From Acidimicrobiales bacterium (GTDB lineage: Bacteria; Actinomycetota; Acidimicrobiia; Acidimicrobiales; JAHWLA01): a stretch of DNA of 64,000 nt. Positions 7,859-16,626 of this stretch are shown in pieces (the first letter of the stretch is position 1; every line of letters starts with the position of its first letter). Both the position numbers and the translations under genes were made by a program. Where the stretch lies: NCBI GenBank assembly GCA_035536915.1, contig DATLNE010000040.1, positions 57,496-121,495 on the forward strand, given 5' to 3'. The notes beneath the pieces were generated by a model. That model was given only the letters and a program-made list of their open reading frames with translations, searched no databases and was not told the DNA's origin.

Positions 7859-7898
7859 AAAATACCCTTGACTTAAAGTTAACTTCAACTTTTAAGGT
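7859..7898. promoter_or_regulatory. divergent SoxR-controlled promoters
   Basis: The core AAGTTAACTT (7876-7885) equals the centre of the classical SoxR operator. Plus strand: -35 TTGACT (7868-7873) and -10 TAAGGT (7893-7898), separated by 19 bp, the long spacer typical of MerR-family activation; the ATG follows after 7 nt. Minus strand: -35-like TTGAAG (7883-7888) and -10 TATTTT (7859-7864), 7 nt before the soxR ATG. Both transcripts would be leaderless. Confidence 0.82.
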
Positions 7899-7905
7899 AC
7901 TGCCC

Positions 7906-8481
7906 ATGAGCGAACAGCACGAACTCAACCTGGCAGTGATCATCGGAAGTACCCGCGAAGGGCGCTTCGCCCCTCGGGTAGCGCGCTGGTTCGAAACGGC
8001 CGTGCGCACGAACGGCGGCTTCGCCCTCGACGTCATCGACCTGGCCGAGGCCGACCTGCCTGCTGTCCTGGCGCCCAAGCCGACGCGTGCGGTGGAGCGC
8101 TACCGCGACCGCTTGGCGGCGGCCGACGCCTTCGTCGTGGTGACCCCCGAGTACAACCACGGCTACCCGGCGCCGCTGAAGCAGGCCATCGACCTGGCGT
8201 ACAAGGAGTGGCAAGCCAAGCCCGTCGGCTTCGTGTCGTACGGAGGGATGAGCGGCGGGCTACGTGCGGTGGAGCAACTGCGGCAGGTGTTCGCCGAACT
8301 GCACGCCACCACCATCCGCGACGTCGTCAGCCTCCACAACCCGTGGGCGCTCTTCGACGACGACGCCCGCACCCACGAACCGACCGGCGCCGACGCCGCG
8401 GCGAAGACGATGCTCGACCAGCTGGCGTGGTGGGGCGCTGCACTGCGGACCGCCCGCCAGGCCCGCCCCTACGCCGCCTGA
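7906..8481 (+). CDS. NADPH-dependent FMN reductase-family protein
   Basis: Protein of 191 residues with a flavodoxin-like fold. Seen: the phosphate-binding loop GSTREGRFAPRVA near residue 13 and the flavin-contact motif PEYNHGYPAPLKQAID near residue 78. The family reduces FMN, quinones or azo compounds using NAD(P)H. Because its promoter carries a SoxR box with a 19-bp spacer, it is probably induced by redox-cycling compounds and helps detoxify quinones. It ends just before a long hairpin. Confidence 0.9.
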   Translation: MSEQHELNLAVIIGSTREGRFAPRVARWFETAVRTNGGFALDVIDLAEADLPAVLAPKPTRAVERYRDRLAAADAFVVVTPEYNHGYPAPLKQAIDLAYKEWQAKPVGFVSYGGMSGGLRAVEQLRQVFAELHATTIRDVVSLHNPWALFDDDARTHEPTGADAAAKTMLDQLAWWGAALRTARQARPYAA

Positions 8482-8493
8482 CCCCTGCCGACC

Positions 8494-8536
8494 TTGCGTA
8501 GAAATCGCGCCGGAAAACGGCGCGATTTCTACGCAA
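8494..8536. terminator. perfect 19-bp hairpin between convergent genes
   Basis: Arms 8494-8512 (TTGCGTAGAAATCGCGCCG) and 8518-8536 are exact reverse complements with loop GAAAA. It lies between the stops of the FMN reductase (8481) and the Crp-like gene (8539). There is no T-tract, so it would be a U-less bidirectional terminator. Confidence 0.7.
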
Positions 8537-8538
8537 CT

Positions 8539-9159
8539 TCAGGCGACGAGACGCTCCAAGCGGGCGAGGTCGCGCACCACGATGCGGCGACGACCCGTCT
8601 CGATGCAGCCGAGATCGCGCAACTGTCGCAGCGCCTTGGCTACCGCCTCGCGCGACGAACCCACCCAGCCTGCGAGCTCGTCCTGCGACAGGGCCAGGGC
8701 GATCTCCGTCCCGCCCGCCACCGGCGCGCCGTACTCCCGGGCCAGTTCCGACAGGCGGCTGGCCACGCGGGCCACGGTGTCGAGGCCGCCGAATTCCACG
8801 CGGACCCGGTCCGCTTCCCGGAGCCTGCCGACGACGACCTCCAACAGCCGGTAGGCGGCGCCCGGTTGCTCGGCCAGGTACGCGCGGAACGCAGAAGCGG
8901 GGATGATCCTGGCGTCGACCGGCTCCAGCGCCACCGCGGTCGCCGAACAGGCGCCGCCGTCGACGGCGGAGAGTTCCCCGAGCACTTCGCCCGGTCCGCG
9001 CACGGCGAGCACCACCTCGCGGCCGGCGTCGGTCGCCCTGGTCACCTTGACCTGCCCTGCGACCACCACGATGACGCGGTCGGCGCGGTCGCCTTCGGCG
9101 AACAGCACGGCGCCCTTGCGGTAGTGGCGAGGACGCCCCAGTGCGGCGAGCTCGCTCAT
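8539..9159 (-). CDS. Crp/Fnr-family transcription regulator
   Basis: Protein of 206 residues. N-terminal cyclic-nucleotide-binding beta barrel (residues about 15-125), long dimer helix, and a C-terminal winged helix with recognition helix around SQDELAGWVGSSREAVAKAL. The phosphate-binding cassette reads GELSAVDGGACSAT. The arginine that contacts the cAMP phosphate in Crp (the R of the usual RSA) is Cys here, so classical cAMP binding is doubtful. Its start overlaps the stop of the upstream cyclase-like gene by 4 bp, which makes a shared function likely. Confidence 0.9.
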   Translation of the reverse strand: MSELAALGRPRHYRKGAVLFAEGDRADRVIVVVAGQVKVTRATDAGREVVLAVRGPGEVLGELSAVDGGACSATAVALEPVDARIIPASAFRAYLAEQPGAAYRLLEVVVGRLREADRVRVEFGGLDTVARVASRLSELAREYGAPVAGGTEIALALSQDELAGWVGSSREAVAKALRQLRDLGCIETGRRRIVVRDLARLERLVA

Positions 9160-12100
9160 GCGTACGCCCGCGCCGCCTGGGCGTCGGCCGACTGCGCCAG
9201 GACGGCGGCGAGCGGATGTGCCCCCAAGGTTGCCACCACGGTGCCGATCGCTTCCTCGGCGCCTTTGGCTGCGATTGCCGCGCCCGCACCGTCACCTGCG
9301 GCTCGCCGGGCTTCGGCCAAGGCCGTCAAGGTGCGCCACAGCTGCGGCGGGTTGCGCACCGTTTCGGCCAGCGCGCCCGCTTCGCCCAGCGCGCCGAGGG
9401 CGCCGGTCGTGTCGCCCGCGGCGAGGAGGCACTGGCCCCGCAGGCGCAGCCCCTTCACCTCGTTCTTGGGGCTGTCGGTCTCGCGGGCCGCAGCGAAGCA
9501 CTCATCGGCCAAGGCGGCGGCGTCGGAGACCGCGCCTCGGGCCAACGCCAGTTCGCCCGCCGTGTGGAACCAGTGCTGCGAATACCGCCACCGCATCCAC
9601 TGGTCGCCGGGCGACGACGGTCGGCGCACCACCCGTTCGACCACCTGCAACTCCCGGGCCGCCTCGTCGAGGCGGCCTGCGGCGAGGTGGGCGTCGGCCA
9701 GGTTCAGGCGGGCATTCGACTCGATCTCCACGTCGGGCATGCCACACGTGACGAGGAACTCGAGGCAGCGCTCGTTCCACGCCACGGCACCGTCGAGGTC
9801 ACCCAGGTCGCCGTGCACCCAGCCGACGGTGTTCAAGGCGCGGGCGCGGAACGCCACCTCGCCCAGCCGTTCGGCCATGTCGAGTTGGCGGCGCAGCAGG
9901 TCGAGGGCGGCCACGTAGTCACCCCGCCCGGCGGCAGCCATTCCCGACGTCCACAACGTGGCGGCTCGATCGACGAGGTTGGGCAGTTCCGGGAAACGAT
10001 GGAGCAACGGGCCGATGTCTTCCCATTGGGCTCGCCAGTTCGCTCGTAGTTCCACCATGCCCTGCCACATGCTCCACGCCATCGGCCCGACGTGCGCCAC
10101 CAAGGGAGCGGCGGCCGCTTCCAAAGCGGGGACATGGTCGAGGCGCCCGGTGACGTCGGCCAGCACGCGTCGCACGGCGAGGGCGAACAGCCGGGCGTCG
10201 GCCGAGTCGGGAGCGGGGGGAGCGGTGGCTGCGTCGAGGGTGCCTTCGGCGGCGTCGAAGCGGTAAGTGAACACCTCGCAGTAGGCCCGCCAGCCGAGGT
10301 TCACGACCTCGCCGTCGCGGTCGCCGGCCAGGCGGGCGGCGACCGCCCCTTCGTCGAAGGCCTGCCATGCGTCGTCCATGTCGCCTGCTGCCAGGTGCGA
10401 CTGGCCCAGGCCCGCGGCGAAGGTGGCCAAGCGGGCATCGTCGATGCGGCGGCAGAGGTCGACGGCCGTACGGAAGTACGCCCGCGCCTCCCGCACCGAA
10501 AAGGTCGACAAGGCCCGCCCGGCAGCGGCGTCGAGGTAGTCGAGGGCGCGCCCTTCGTCGCCTGCTTCCGTCCAGTGGCGGGCGAGCTCGTCCGCCACCT
10601 CGTCGACGCGCGGCCCGTAGAGCTCCTCGATGGCGAGGGCGACGACGCGGTGCAGTTGGCGCCTGCGGTCGGCCAGCAGCGTGGAGTACGTCACCTCATG
10701 GGTCAGCGCGTGCTTGAAGAGGAACGTGAGCTCCGGCATGTGCGACTTCTGGCGGATCAGTTCGAGCCGCGTGAGCTCACCGAGGTGGCCGTCGAGCGGG
10801 TGGTCGAGGCGGGCGATGCGTTCGAGCAACGTGCGGGTGAACTCGCGGCCGATGACAGCGGCCAGTTGCAGGGCGGCGCGAGCCTCGGGGTCGAGCCGGT
10901 CGATGCGAGCGAGGATGACCTCTTCGAGCGTGGTGGGGACGGCGAGGGCGTCGGCCCCGGGCCCCAGCGCCCACCCGTCGCCGTCGCGCCGCACGGCGCC
11001 CGTCTCGGCCAGCGCCGCCGCCACCTCCTCGACGAACAACGGGTTGCCGTCGGTGCGGGCGGCCACCAGGTCGCACACCTCGGCGGGCAGCGTGTCGACC
11101 CCCAGCGCACCGGCCGCGAGGGCGGCGGCGTCGTCGGGGGCGAGTTGGTCGAGGCCGAGCTTCGTCGTCCAGATGTCGATGGCGCCCGCCTCGTAGCCGG
11201 GACGAGCGGTGGCGAGGAGCAGCACGGGTGCGTCGGCCATGGCGGCCACCGCGGCCTGGGAGGCGTCGTCGGCCCAGTGGAGGTCTTCCACGGCGACGAC
11301 CACCGGCCCGTGTTCGGCGACCTCGTCGGCAAAGGCACGCAGCGCGTCGTGAATCGCGGCCCGGCGGCTCTGCGGCTCAGGATCGACGGCGTCGTCGCCG
11401 ACCGCCCGCAACAACCACTTCAGGTACGGCGCGGCGTCGGGCCGACCGACCATCGTGGCGTCGACGGCGGTGGCCACTGCTGCGGGATCGGTGGCTTCGT
11501 CGACGCCGAGCGCGTTGCGCAGCAGGTCGACCACGGGCAGCCACGGCGTGCCCGCCCCGGTCGCCCGGCAATGGCCCTCGACCCACCGCACGCGGTCACC
11601 GACGTGAACGCGGAGCTCCATCAGCAAGCGGCTCTTGCCGATGCCTGCTTCGCCCACCACGAGCACAGCCTGGTTGCGTCCCACCATGGCTTCCAGCAGT
11701 GCCAGTTCTCGGTGGCGGCCCACGAAACGAGACAGGCCGCGGGCCGACGCCGCTTCCAATCGCGACCGCACCGCCGTGCGGCGCAGGGCGCGGTAGGCGA
11801 CGACCGGCTCGCCCACGCCCTTGGCGCGCAGCGCACCCACCGGGGCGCATGCGACGAAGTCGCGCACCACTCGCCACGAGGCCTCGGAGATGTACACCGT
11901 GCCCGGCTCGGCCGCCTGTTCCAACCGGGCCGCCACGTTGGCGGTGTCGCCCACGGCGGTGATGTCGACGACCACCCGGTCGGCCAACCGGCCGACGACC
12001 ACGGGGCCGGTGTGGATGCCGATGCGGAAGGGGCAGGTGGCGCCAAGGCGCTCGGCCAACTCGTCGGACAGGCGGCCCAGTTCGTCCTGAAGCTCCAAGG

Positions 12101-12497
12101 CAGCCACCACGGCATCGACCGCGGAGTGTTCGCGGGCCACGGGCGCACCGAACAACGCCATCACGCCGTCGCCGCGGAACTGCGTCACCGTGCCGTGGTG
12201 GCGTTCGACCGCCTGGACCATGTGCGCCACGGCGCGCTGCATGAGGCGGTACGCTTCCTCGTCGCCGATGCGCTGGGTCAAGGCGGTGGAGCCCGCGGCG
12301 TCGGCGAACAGCACGGTGACGGGACGGCGCTCGGCGTCTTCGCCCGCAGGTGCGGCCGCCGTCGCCGTGCCGCACGAGTCGCAGTAGCGGGCGCGAGCCG
12401 GGGTGGCGGCCCCACACGTCGGGCACAAGCGGTTGCCGCAGGAGGCGCAGTACGCCGCGTCGGCGCGGTTGTCGGCTCCGCATGCCGTGCAGCCCAT
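9156..12497 (-). CDS. zinc-ribbon / class III cyclase / AAA-type ATPase / TPR protein
   Basis: Protein of 1113 residues. Residues 1-45: double zinc ribbon with four CxxC pairs. About 55-220: class III nucleotide cyclase domain with metal-binding segments LFADAAGST and RGDGVMALFGAP. From about 250: an STAND-like ATPase with Walker A GEAGIGKS and Walker B VVVAVEDLHWAD. The C-terminal half is a helical TPR-like array. This architecture is common in actinobacteria and presumably couples ligand sensing to cAMP production. It is the first gene of an operon with the Crp-like regulator. No membrane segment is seen. Confidence 0.9.
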   Translation of the reverse strand: MGCTACGADNRADAAYCASCGNRLCPTCGAATPARARYCDSCGTATAAAPAGEDAERRPVTVLFADAAGSTALTQRIGDEEAYRLMQRAVAHMVQAVERHHGTVTQFRGDGVMALFGAPVAREHSAVDAVVAALELQDELGRLSDELAERLGATCPFRIGIHTGPVVVGRLADRVVVDITAVGDTANVAARLEQAAEPGTVYISEASWRVVRDFVACAPVGALRAKGVGEPVVAYRALRRTAVRSRLEAASARGLSRFVGRHRELALLEAMVGRNQAVLVVGEAGIGKSRLLMELRVHVGDRVRWVEGHCRATGAGTPWLPVVDLLRNALGVDEATDPAAVATAVDATMVGRPDAAPYLKWLLRAVGDDAVDPEPQSRRAAIHDALRAFADEVAEHGPVVVAVEDLHWADDASQAAVAAMADAPVLLLATARPGYEAGAIDIWTTKLGLDQLAPDDAAALAAGALGVDTLPAEVCDLVAARTDGNPLFVEEVAAALAETGAVRRDGDGWALGPGADALAVPTTLEEVILARIDRLDPEARAALQLAAVIGREFTRTLLERIARLDHPLDGHLGELTRLELIRQKSHMPELTFLFKHALTHEVTYSTLLADRRRQLHRVVALAIEELYGPRVDEVADELARHWTEAGDEGRALDYLDAAAGRALSTFSVREARAYFRTAVDLCRRIDDARLATFAAGLGQSHLAAGDMDDAWQAFDEGAVAARLAGDRDGEVVNLGWRAYCEVFTYRFDAAEGTLDAATAPPAPDSADARLFALAVRRVLADVTGRLDHVPALEAAAAPLVAHVGPMAWSMWQGMVELRANWRAQWEDIGPLLHRFPELPNLVDRAATLWTSGMAAAGRGDYVAALDLLRRQLDMAERLGEVAFRARALNTVGWVHGDLGDLDGAVAWNERCLEFLVTCGMPDVEIESNARLNLADAHLAAGRLDEAARELQVVERVVRRPSSPGDQWMRWRYSQHWFHTAGELALARGAVSDAAALADECFAAARETDSPKNEVKGLRLRGQCLLAAGDTTGALGALGEAGALAETVRNPPQLWRTLTALAEARRAAGDGAGAAIAAKGAEEAIGTVVATLGAHPLAAVLAQSADAQAARAYA

Positions 12498-12589
12498 GCT
12501 TCAGGTTCGCCCATCGGGTGGGCGGTGTCCATGTCGAATTGCACAGAACGAGCGAGGCCGAAGGCATGGTGACCGACGGCGGGTCGGCC

Positions 12590-12595
12590 CACAAT
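12590..12595 (+). promoter_or_regulatory. weak -10 element, leaderless methyltransferase start
   Basis: CACAAT lies 6 nt before the ATG at 12602. It is a weaker match than the other elements in the window. Confidence 0.3.
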
Positions 12596-12601
12596 CGCCT
12601 C

Positions 12602-13681
12602 ATGACCACGACTGAGATGCCGCCGTTCGACCCTGCCGTCGTCGAAGAGTTCGCGGGCCGCATCGCGGGCACCGTGACCGCCGGGGTCGTCACCCTGATG
12701 ATCGACATCGGCCATCGCACCGGCCTGTTCGAGGCGGCCGCGGCCGGGCCCGCCACCTCGGCCGAACTGGCCGAGCGAGCGGGCCTGTCGGAGCGCTACG
12801 TGCGGGAGTGGCTGGGGGCGGTCAGCACCGCGGGGATCTTCCGCTACGACCCCGACGCGGGGACCTTCACGCTCCCTGTCGAGCATGCGCTGCTGCTCAC
12901 CGGGGGCGGCTCGTCGAACCTCGCTGTCCTGGCGCCCTTGGTGGGCGACTTGGCACGCCACGTCGGTGCCGTGACCGAGGCGTTCCGCACCGGCGCGGGG
13001 GTCCCGTACGACTGCTATCGCCCGGAGTTCACCACCACCATGGACGAGGTCGGCAGGCGGACCTACGACGAGGCCCTGGTCGACGGCTTCCTGGCCGCCG
13101 CCCCCGGGCTGGTGGAGCGGTTGCGCCAGGGCATCACTGCCGCCGACCTCGGCTGCGGAGCCGGGCATGTGGTGAACCTGTTGGGGCGGGCGTTCCCGGC
13201 ATCGACGTTCGTGGGCTTCGACATCGCCGAGGACGCCTTGGAGGCAGGTCGGCGCGAGGCGCAAGCATGGGGGCTCGACAACGTCCGCTTCGAACGGCAC
13301 GACGTGGCGCAGCTGCCTGCCACGGCGCGGTTCGACCTCGTCACTGCCTTCGACGCCGTACACGACCAAGCCGATCCCGCAGGCGTGCTGCGGCGGGCGC
13401 ACGACGCGCTGGCCGACGACGGCACGTTCTTCATGGTCGACATCAAGGCGTCGAGCGACTTGGCGAACAACCTCGACAACCCGCTGGCCCCCATGCTCTA
13501 CGGCATCAGCGTGATGCACTGCATGTCGGTGTCGCTGGCCGCGGGTGGCGCCGGATTGGGCACGGCGTGGGGACGGGAGTTGGCGTGCGAGATGCTGGCC
13601 GCGGCCGGGTTCACGTCGGTGTCGGTGCACGAGCTGCCGCAGGACGTCTTCAACCTGATCTACGTCTGCAAGCCGAGGTAA
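12602..13681 (+). CDS. class I SAM-dependent methyltransferase with N-terminal winged helix
   Basis: Protein of 359 residues. Residues about 15-100 form a helix-turn-helix-like dimerisation region (TSAELAERAGLSERYVREWLGA), as in O-methyltransferases and the actinobacterial 'transcriptional regulator/methyltransferase' group. The SAM motif I is ADLGCGAGHVVNLLG near residue 180, followed by the acidic FVGFDIAED. The substrate is unknown. The ATG at 12602 is taken since upstream codons overlap the region before the divergent cyclase gene. Its 3' end overlaps the convergent winged-helix gene by 22 bp. Confidence 0.85.
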   Translation: MTTTEMPPFDPAVVEEFAGRIAGTVTAGVVTLMIDIGHRTGLFEAAAAGPATSAELAERAGLSERYVREWLGAVSTAGIFRYDPDAGTFTLPVEHALLLTGGGSSNLAVLAPLVGDLARHVGAVTEAFRTGAGVPYDCYRPEFTTTMDEVGRRTYDEALVDGFLAAAPGLVERLRQGITAADLGCGAGHVVNLLGRAFPASTFVGFDIAEDALEAGRREAQAWGLDNVRFERHDVAQLPATARFDLVTAFDAVHDQADPAGVLRRAHDALADDGTFFMVDIKASSDLANNLDNPLAPMLYGISVMHCMSVSLAAGGAGLGTAWGRELACEMLAAAGFTSVSVHELPQDVFNLIYVCKPR

Positions 13682-14685
13682 CGCTCCACGTCGGCGGCAT
13701 CGGCGTCGAGGGCGGCCCGGGCTTCGGCGGCGACGGGCTCCAGGGGCGTGAGCTCGACGCGGCCGCCGGGCATCGACCAGGTGGCGACGACCCGGCCGTC
13801 GACGAGGGCCACTGGCCGGAAGACGCCGTTGCTGGTGACGACGCCCGCGTGGTGGCCTACGAACAGCTCCCGTGACGCCCACCCGTGCAGCAGCGGGTCG
13901 AACGCACCGAGCAGCCGGGGCGGGGGGACCTCTCCCTGCGGGGCTTGCACGTCGGCGCCGTGCTCGAAGGCACGGCGGGCGTCGCCCAGCGTGATGCCCG
14001 CCCACTTGGCCAAGTCGCGGGGCTCGGCGGGGGCGTGGCCCGCCAGGTACCGCTCGGCCAGCCGGCCCAGGGCGGCGTCGCGGTCGAGCGGTGGGGGCGC
14101 TGCGCCGAGCCACGCTGCGACCGAAGCGAAGGCGTGCTCGCCGTCGACGACCGGGCCACGCACCAGGTGCCCGCGCAGGCTGGCCGCCAGGAGGAGATGG
14201 ACGAGGGCTTGGCCGCGGTTGGGGATGCCCTCAGCGTCCAGCCTGCTGCGCAGTTGGTGGCGGGTCTGCGGCCCGTCCGTGGCCACTGCCTCGACGACGA
14301 TGGCGATGCCCCGTTCTGCCTGTTGCGGCGACACGCCCTCCTGGCGCAGGCGCCGTTCGCTGGTCGTGACGAGTTGCGGTGTGGTGAGCGGATGGAGCCA
14401 CCAGTAGTCCTCGGCCCGGACGAGGTGCAGCGTGCCCCGGTTGAGCCAGGTCACCACCACCGAACGCTGGTCGCTCAGTGCCTGGTCGACATCGGCGGCG
14501 GTGAGGCCGGTGGAGCGGCAGCGAACGGCGAGCCGAAACCCGCGTGGGTCCTGGGCCTGCACGGCGAGCAGGCGCCCGACCACGTCTTTGACCGCAGAGG
14601 CGGGCGGGCCGGAGAGCAGTTGCGACCGCAGCCGGGCGGCCGCCGTCGCCCGTTCCTCGTCGGTCCACTTCGCCACGCCTCTCAT
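13660..14685 (-). CDS. winged-helix DNA-binding protein, HTH_42/AlkZ-like
   Basis: Protein of 341 residues. Seen: the family-typical N-terminal region with VVGRLLAVQAQDPRGFRLAV, then VVTWLNRGTLHLVRAEDYWWL, whose R-G-T-x-H-x-V block is characteristic of the 'winged helix DNA-binding domain-containing' family that includes the interstrand-crosslink glycosylase AlkZ (in which a QxQ-type motif is catalytic; AVQAQD here fits). Function could be DNA repair, but most members are uncharacterised. The ATG at 14685 is chosen; an in-frame ATG 36 bp upstream also exists. Confidence 0.8.
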   Translation of the reverse strand: MRGVAKWTDEERATAAARLRSQLLSGPPASAVKDVVGRLLAVQAQDPRGFRLAVRCRSTGLTAADVDQALSDQRSVVVTWLNRGTLHLVRAEDYWWLHPLTTPQLVTTSERRLRQEGVSPQQAERGIAIVVEAVATDGPQTRHQLRSRLDAEGIPNRGQALVHLLLAASLRGHLVRGPVVDGEHAFASVAAWLGAAPPPLDRDAALGRLAERYLAGHAPAEPRDLAKWAGITLGDARRAFEHGADVQAPQGEVPPPRLLGAFDPLLHGWASRELFVGHHAGVVTSNGVFRPVALVDGRVVATWSMPGGRVELTPLEPVAAEARAALDADAADVERYLGLQT

Positions 14686-14725
14686 CGTGCCCGACGAAGG
14701 GGCAGCTCTTGTTAGCGGCATGGGA

Positions 14726-15295
14726 TCACTCGGTCAGGGCTTGCCGCCCGGCTTCGGTGAGTACGACCTCGCTCGACCCGTCGGCCACATCCCCCTCGAC
14801 GTAGACGAGGCCTTGGCGACTGAGGTCGAGCACCGTCGCCTCTATCTCGGCCGCCGTCACCTCTGGGAACGTCGCCCGAAGGGTGGTCACCTCGTCGGCG
14901 CCCGCCTCCTCCAGCTCCCAGAGCAACCGGCCTGCGAGGGGTGACAAGCGTCTCCGAGGCGCACCGGGCACGACCGCCACGGTAACGGTCGCAGCGGGGT
15001 ACAGCTGGGCGACCGCGGCGCTGCCTCGGAAGGACGAAGAAGGGATCGCTAACTTCCGGTTTGTGCAGGTGATCCGTGGGCTCCGCGCAACGACATTGAC
15101 GAGGTGCGATGCGCCGTTCGCGCCATTGCCCCCGGGCTCCGGTGGCGCGACGATGAGGTAGTGCTGCACGACGATCTGGGGCTCGCGGATCCGCTTTTGC
15201 ACCGTGGCGCTGCCACGATCGGCGATCAGTACGTCGCCAAGGCGACAGTCGGCGTTGATCACGACCTCGAAGGTACCGTGGTCGGATAGACCCAT
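14726..15295 (-). CDS. hypothetical protein, possible winged helix at C-terminus
   Basis: Protein of 189 residues, not recognised. The C-terminal 70 residues (LLWELEEAGADEVTTLR, then a helix and LVYVEGDVADGSSEVVLTEAGRQAL) look like a small winged helix. The N-terminal half is strand-rich without known motifs. The base composition is less GC-rich than its neighbours. It is divergent from the HEPN-type gene, with 59 bp between starts, and together they look like an inserted islet. Confidence 0.55.
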   Translation of the reverse strand: MGLSDHGTFEVVINADCRLGDVLIADRGSATVQKRIREPQIVVQHYLIVAPPEPGGNGANGASHLVNVVARSPRITCTNRKLAIPSSSFRGSAAVAQLYPAATVTVAVVPGAPRRRLSPLAGRLLWELEEAGADEVTTLRATFPEVTAAEIEATVLDLSRQGLVYVEGDVADGSSEVVLTEAGRQALTE

Positions 15296-15354
15296 TCGAG
15301 ATCGGCCTACAGGAACTCCTCGCCGTCGTTCCCGAGCACGAGCTTCGGTGCATT

Positions 15355-16503
15355 GTGGGCGCGTTGTTCATGTCGGGTCAGGGCGACCGACGCGCAGTCA
15401 CTTACTTCGGTGAGCAGGGCGCTGCGGTCGTGTTTTCCTACCGACGTGGGAACCTAGTGGCGCTGAAGCCAGGAGACGCGCTGACGGCGGCAGAGCGAGA
15501 CGCGCTGGTCGACGCGATCGCGGCGGCGGCTGGCGAAGCCGCAGAAGTCGTGTCCCGCTCGGTGATGTTCGCGCCCGTGCCCACCCGCGGCGGCTGGCGA
15601 CACCGGAACTTCGTTCAGCTCGGCGAGCCGCCGCCCGAGGCGCCGAAACCTGGTGCTCTTCTGGGCGATCACCCGGTGATTTTGGAGGTGCGCCATCGTC
15701 GGTCGGATGACTTCCTGCTGCAGGCCACCCGGAGCGAACACGCCGTGCAGGCAGCACGGCTGGTGCTCAACGTGGTCATGGGCTGGCAGCTCCAGTGGCT
15801 GACCCATTTCACGACGTTTGCCTGGGTTTTCCCGCAGGAGTTGACTAGCGAACTAGTCCCGACGTACCAAAAGCGCGGTTACCACATCCCCGGCTTCGAA
15901 CGGTACGCGGACGATTTCCGCGACATCGACGAGGTCATGCCGACCGCACCGGTGCTCGACGTTTACGGTCGACTTGGCATCCAGTTCGACGACGTATTCA
16001 CCGTGCCGGACGCTGCTGGCGGCATGCTCGACGCTTTCGAACTCCTACAGGGCGATCAGCAGGCACGCTTTCTGCGCGGTGCCTACTGGTTCGCGCACTC
16101 GCACCGCGTACGCCACGAATCGCGGTCGGCCGCCTTTCTCGCCCTCGTGCAGGCTCTTGAGGCGTTGCTCGACCCGCCTACCGGCGAGGCAAAGGGAGAG
16201 GGCCCCTCGGCGCGGTTCCGCCGCCTCGTGGATAGGTACGCGCCAGGGACGGCTGCAAGTGAGCGCCGCGACTTCTACCGGACTCGGTCGAAGGTTGCCC
16301 ATGGTGGCGTGCTCTTCGACGACCTCGACACCGCCGTTATGGGAGGTCTGCACGGAGGTGTAATCGAGGACTCTGTGCGGTACGAGACGCTGAACCGCAT
16401 CGCGCGCGTTGTCCTGGTGAACTGGTTGGTCGACTCGGTGCTACGGCCGTTTAGCCAGCCCGGCTCACGACCGGACGACCGCTCGGACAGCGATGCACGG
16501 TGA
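15355..16503 (+). CDS. ApeA-like HEPN-domain protein
   Basis: Protein of 382 residues from a GTG. The C-terminal part (residues about 250-360) resembles the ApeA-like HEPN group: FLALVQALEALLD, a charged loop, then FYRTRSKVAHGG, which supplies the R-x(4-6)-H ribonuclease motif. The N-terminal part is unrecognised. HEPN proteins of this type are often defence RNases. The frame stays open and protein-like for 22 codons upstream of the GTG (FEIGLQELLAVVPEHELR) without a standard start, so the true start may be non-canonical. Lower GC than surroundings; adjacent to the tmRNA 3' end. Confidence 0.65.
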   Translation: MGALFMSGQGDRRAVTYFGEQGAAVVFSYRRGNLVALKPGDALTAAERDALVDAIAAAAGEAAEVVSRSVMFAPVPTRGGWRHRNFVQLGEPPPEAPKPGALLGDHPVILEVRHRRSDDFLLQATRSEHAVQAARLVLNVVMGWQLQWLTHFTTFAWVFPQELTSELVPTYQKRGYHIPGFERYADDFRDIDEVMPTAPVLDVYGRLGIQFDDVFTVPDAAGGMLDAFELLQGDQQARFLRGAYWFAHSHRVRHESRSAAFLALVQALEALLDPPTGEAKGEGPSARFRRLVDRYAPGTAASERRDFYRTRSKVAHGGVLFDDLDTAVMGGLHGGVIEDSVRYETLNRIARVVLVNWLVDSVLRPFSQPGSRPDDRSDSDAR

Positions 16504-16574
16504 TCGGTCGACATCTTTGCGCACCAATTCGGAGCAATCCCGGCTCCCAGGCCCACGGCCCGGACGCGACAGCG

Positions 16575-16594
16575 GCCGAGCCTGGTGGCTCAGC
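16575..16594 (-). terminator. imperfect hairpin downstream of tmRNA
   Basis: GCCGAGCC (16575-16582) and GGCTCAGC (16587-16594) pair with one mismatch across TGGT. It lies 33 nt beyond the tmRNA 3' end and is a plausible terminator for it. The 16504-16626 gap holds nothing else recognisable. Confidence 0.4.
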
Positions 16595-16626
16595 CGCGAC
16601 CGGTGTTAGTACAAAGACAAGCGGAG

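Noticed and set aside
10092..12572. An 826-codon open frame opposite the cyclase-ATPase gene
   Set aside because: No protein-like motif; the minus-strand frame has zinc ribbons, cyclase and ATPase motifs in order.
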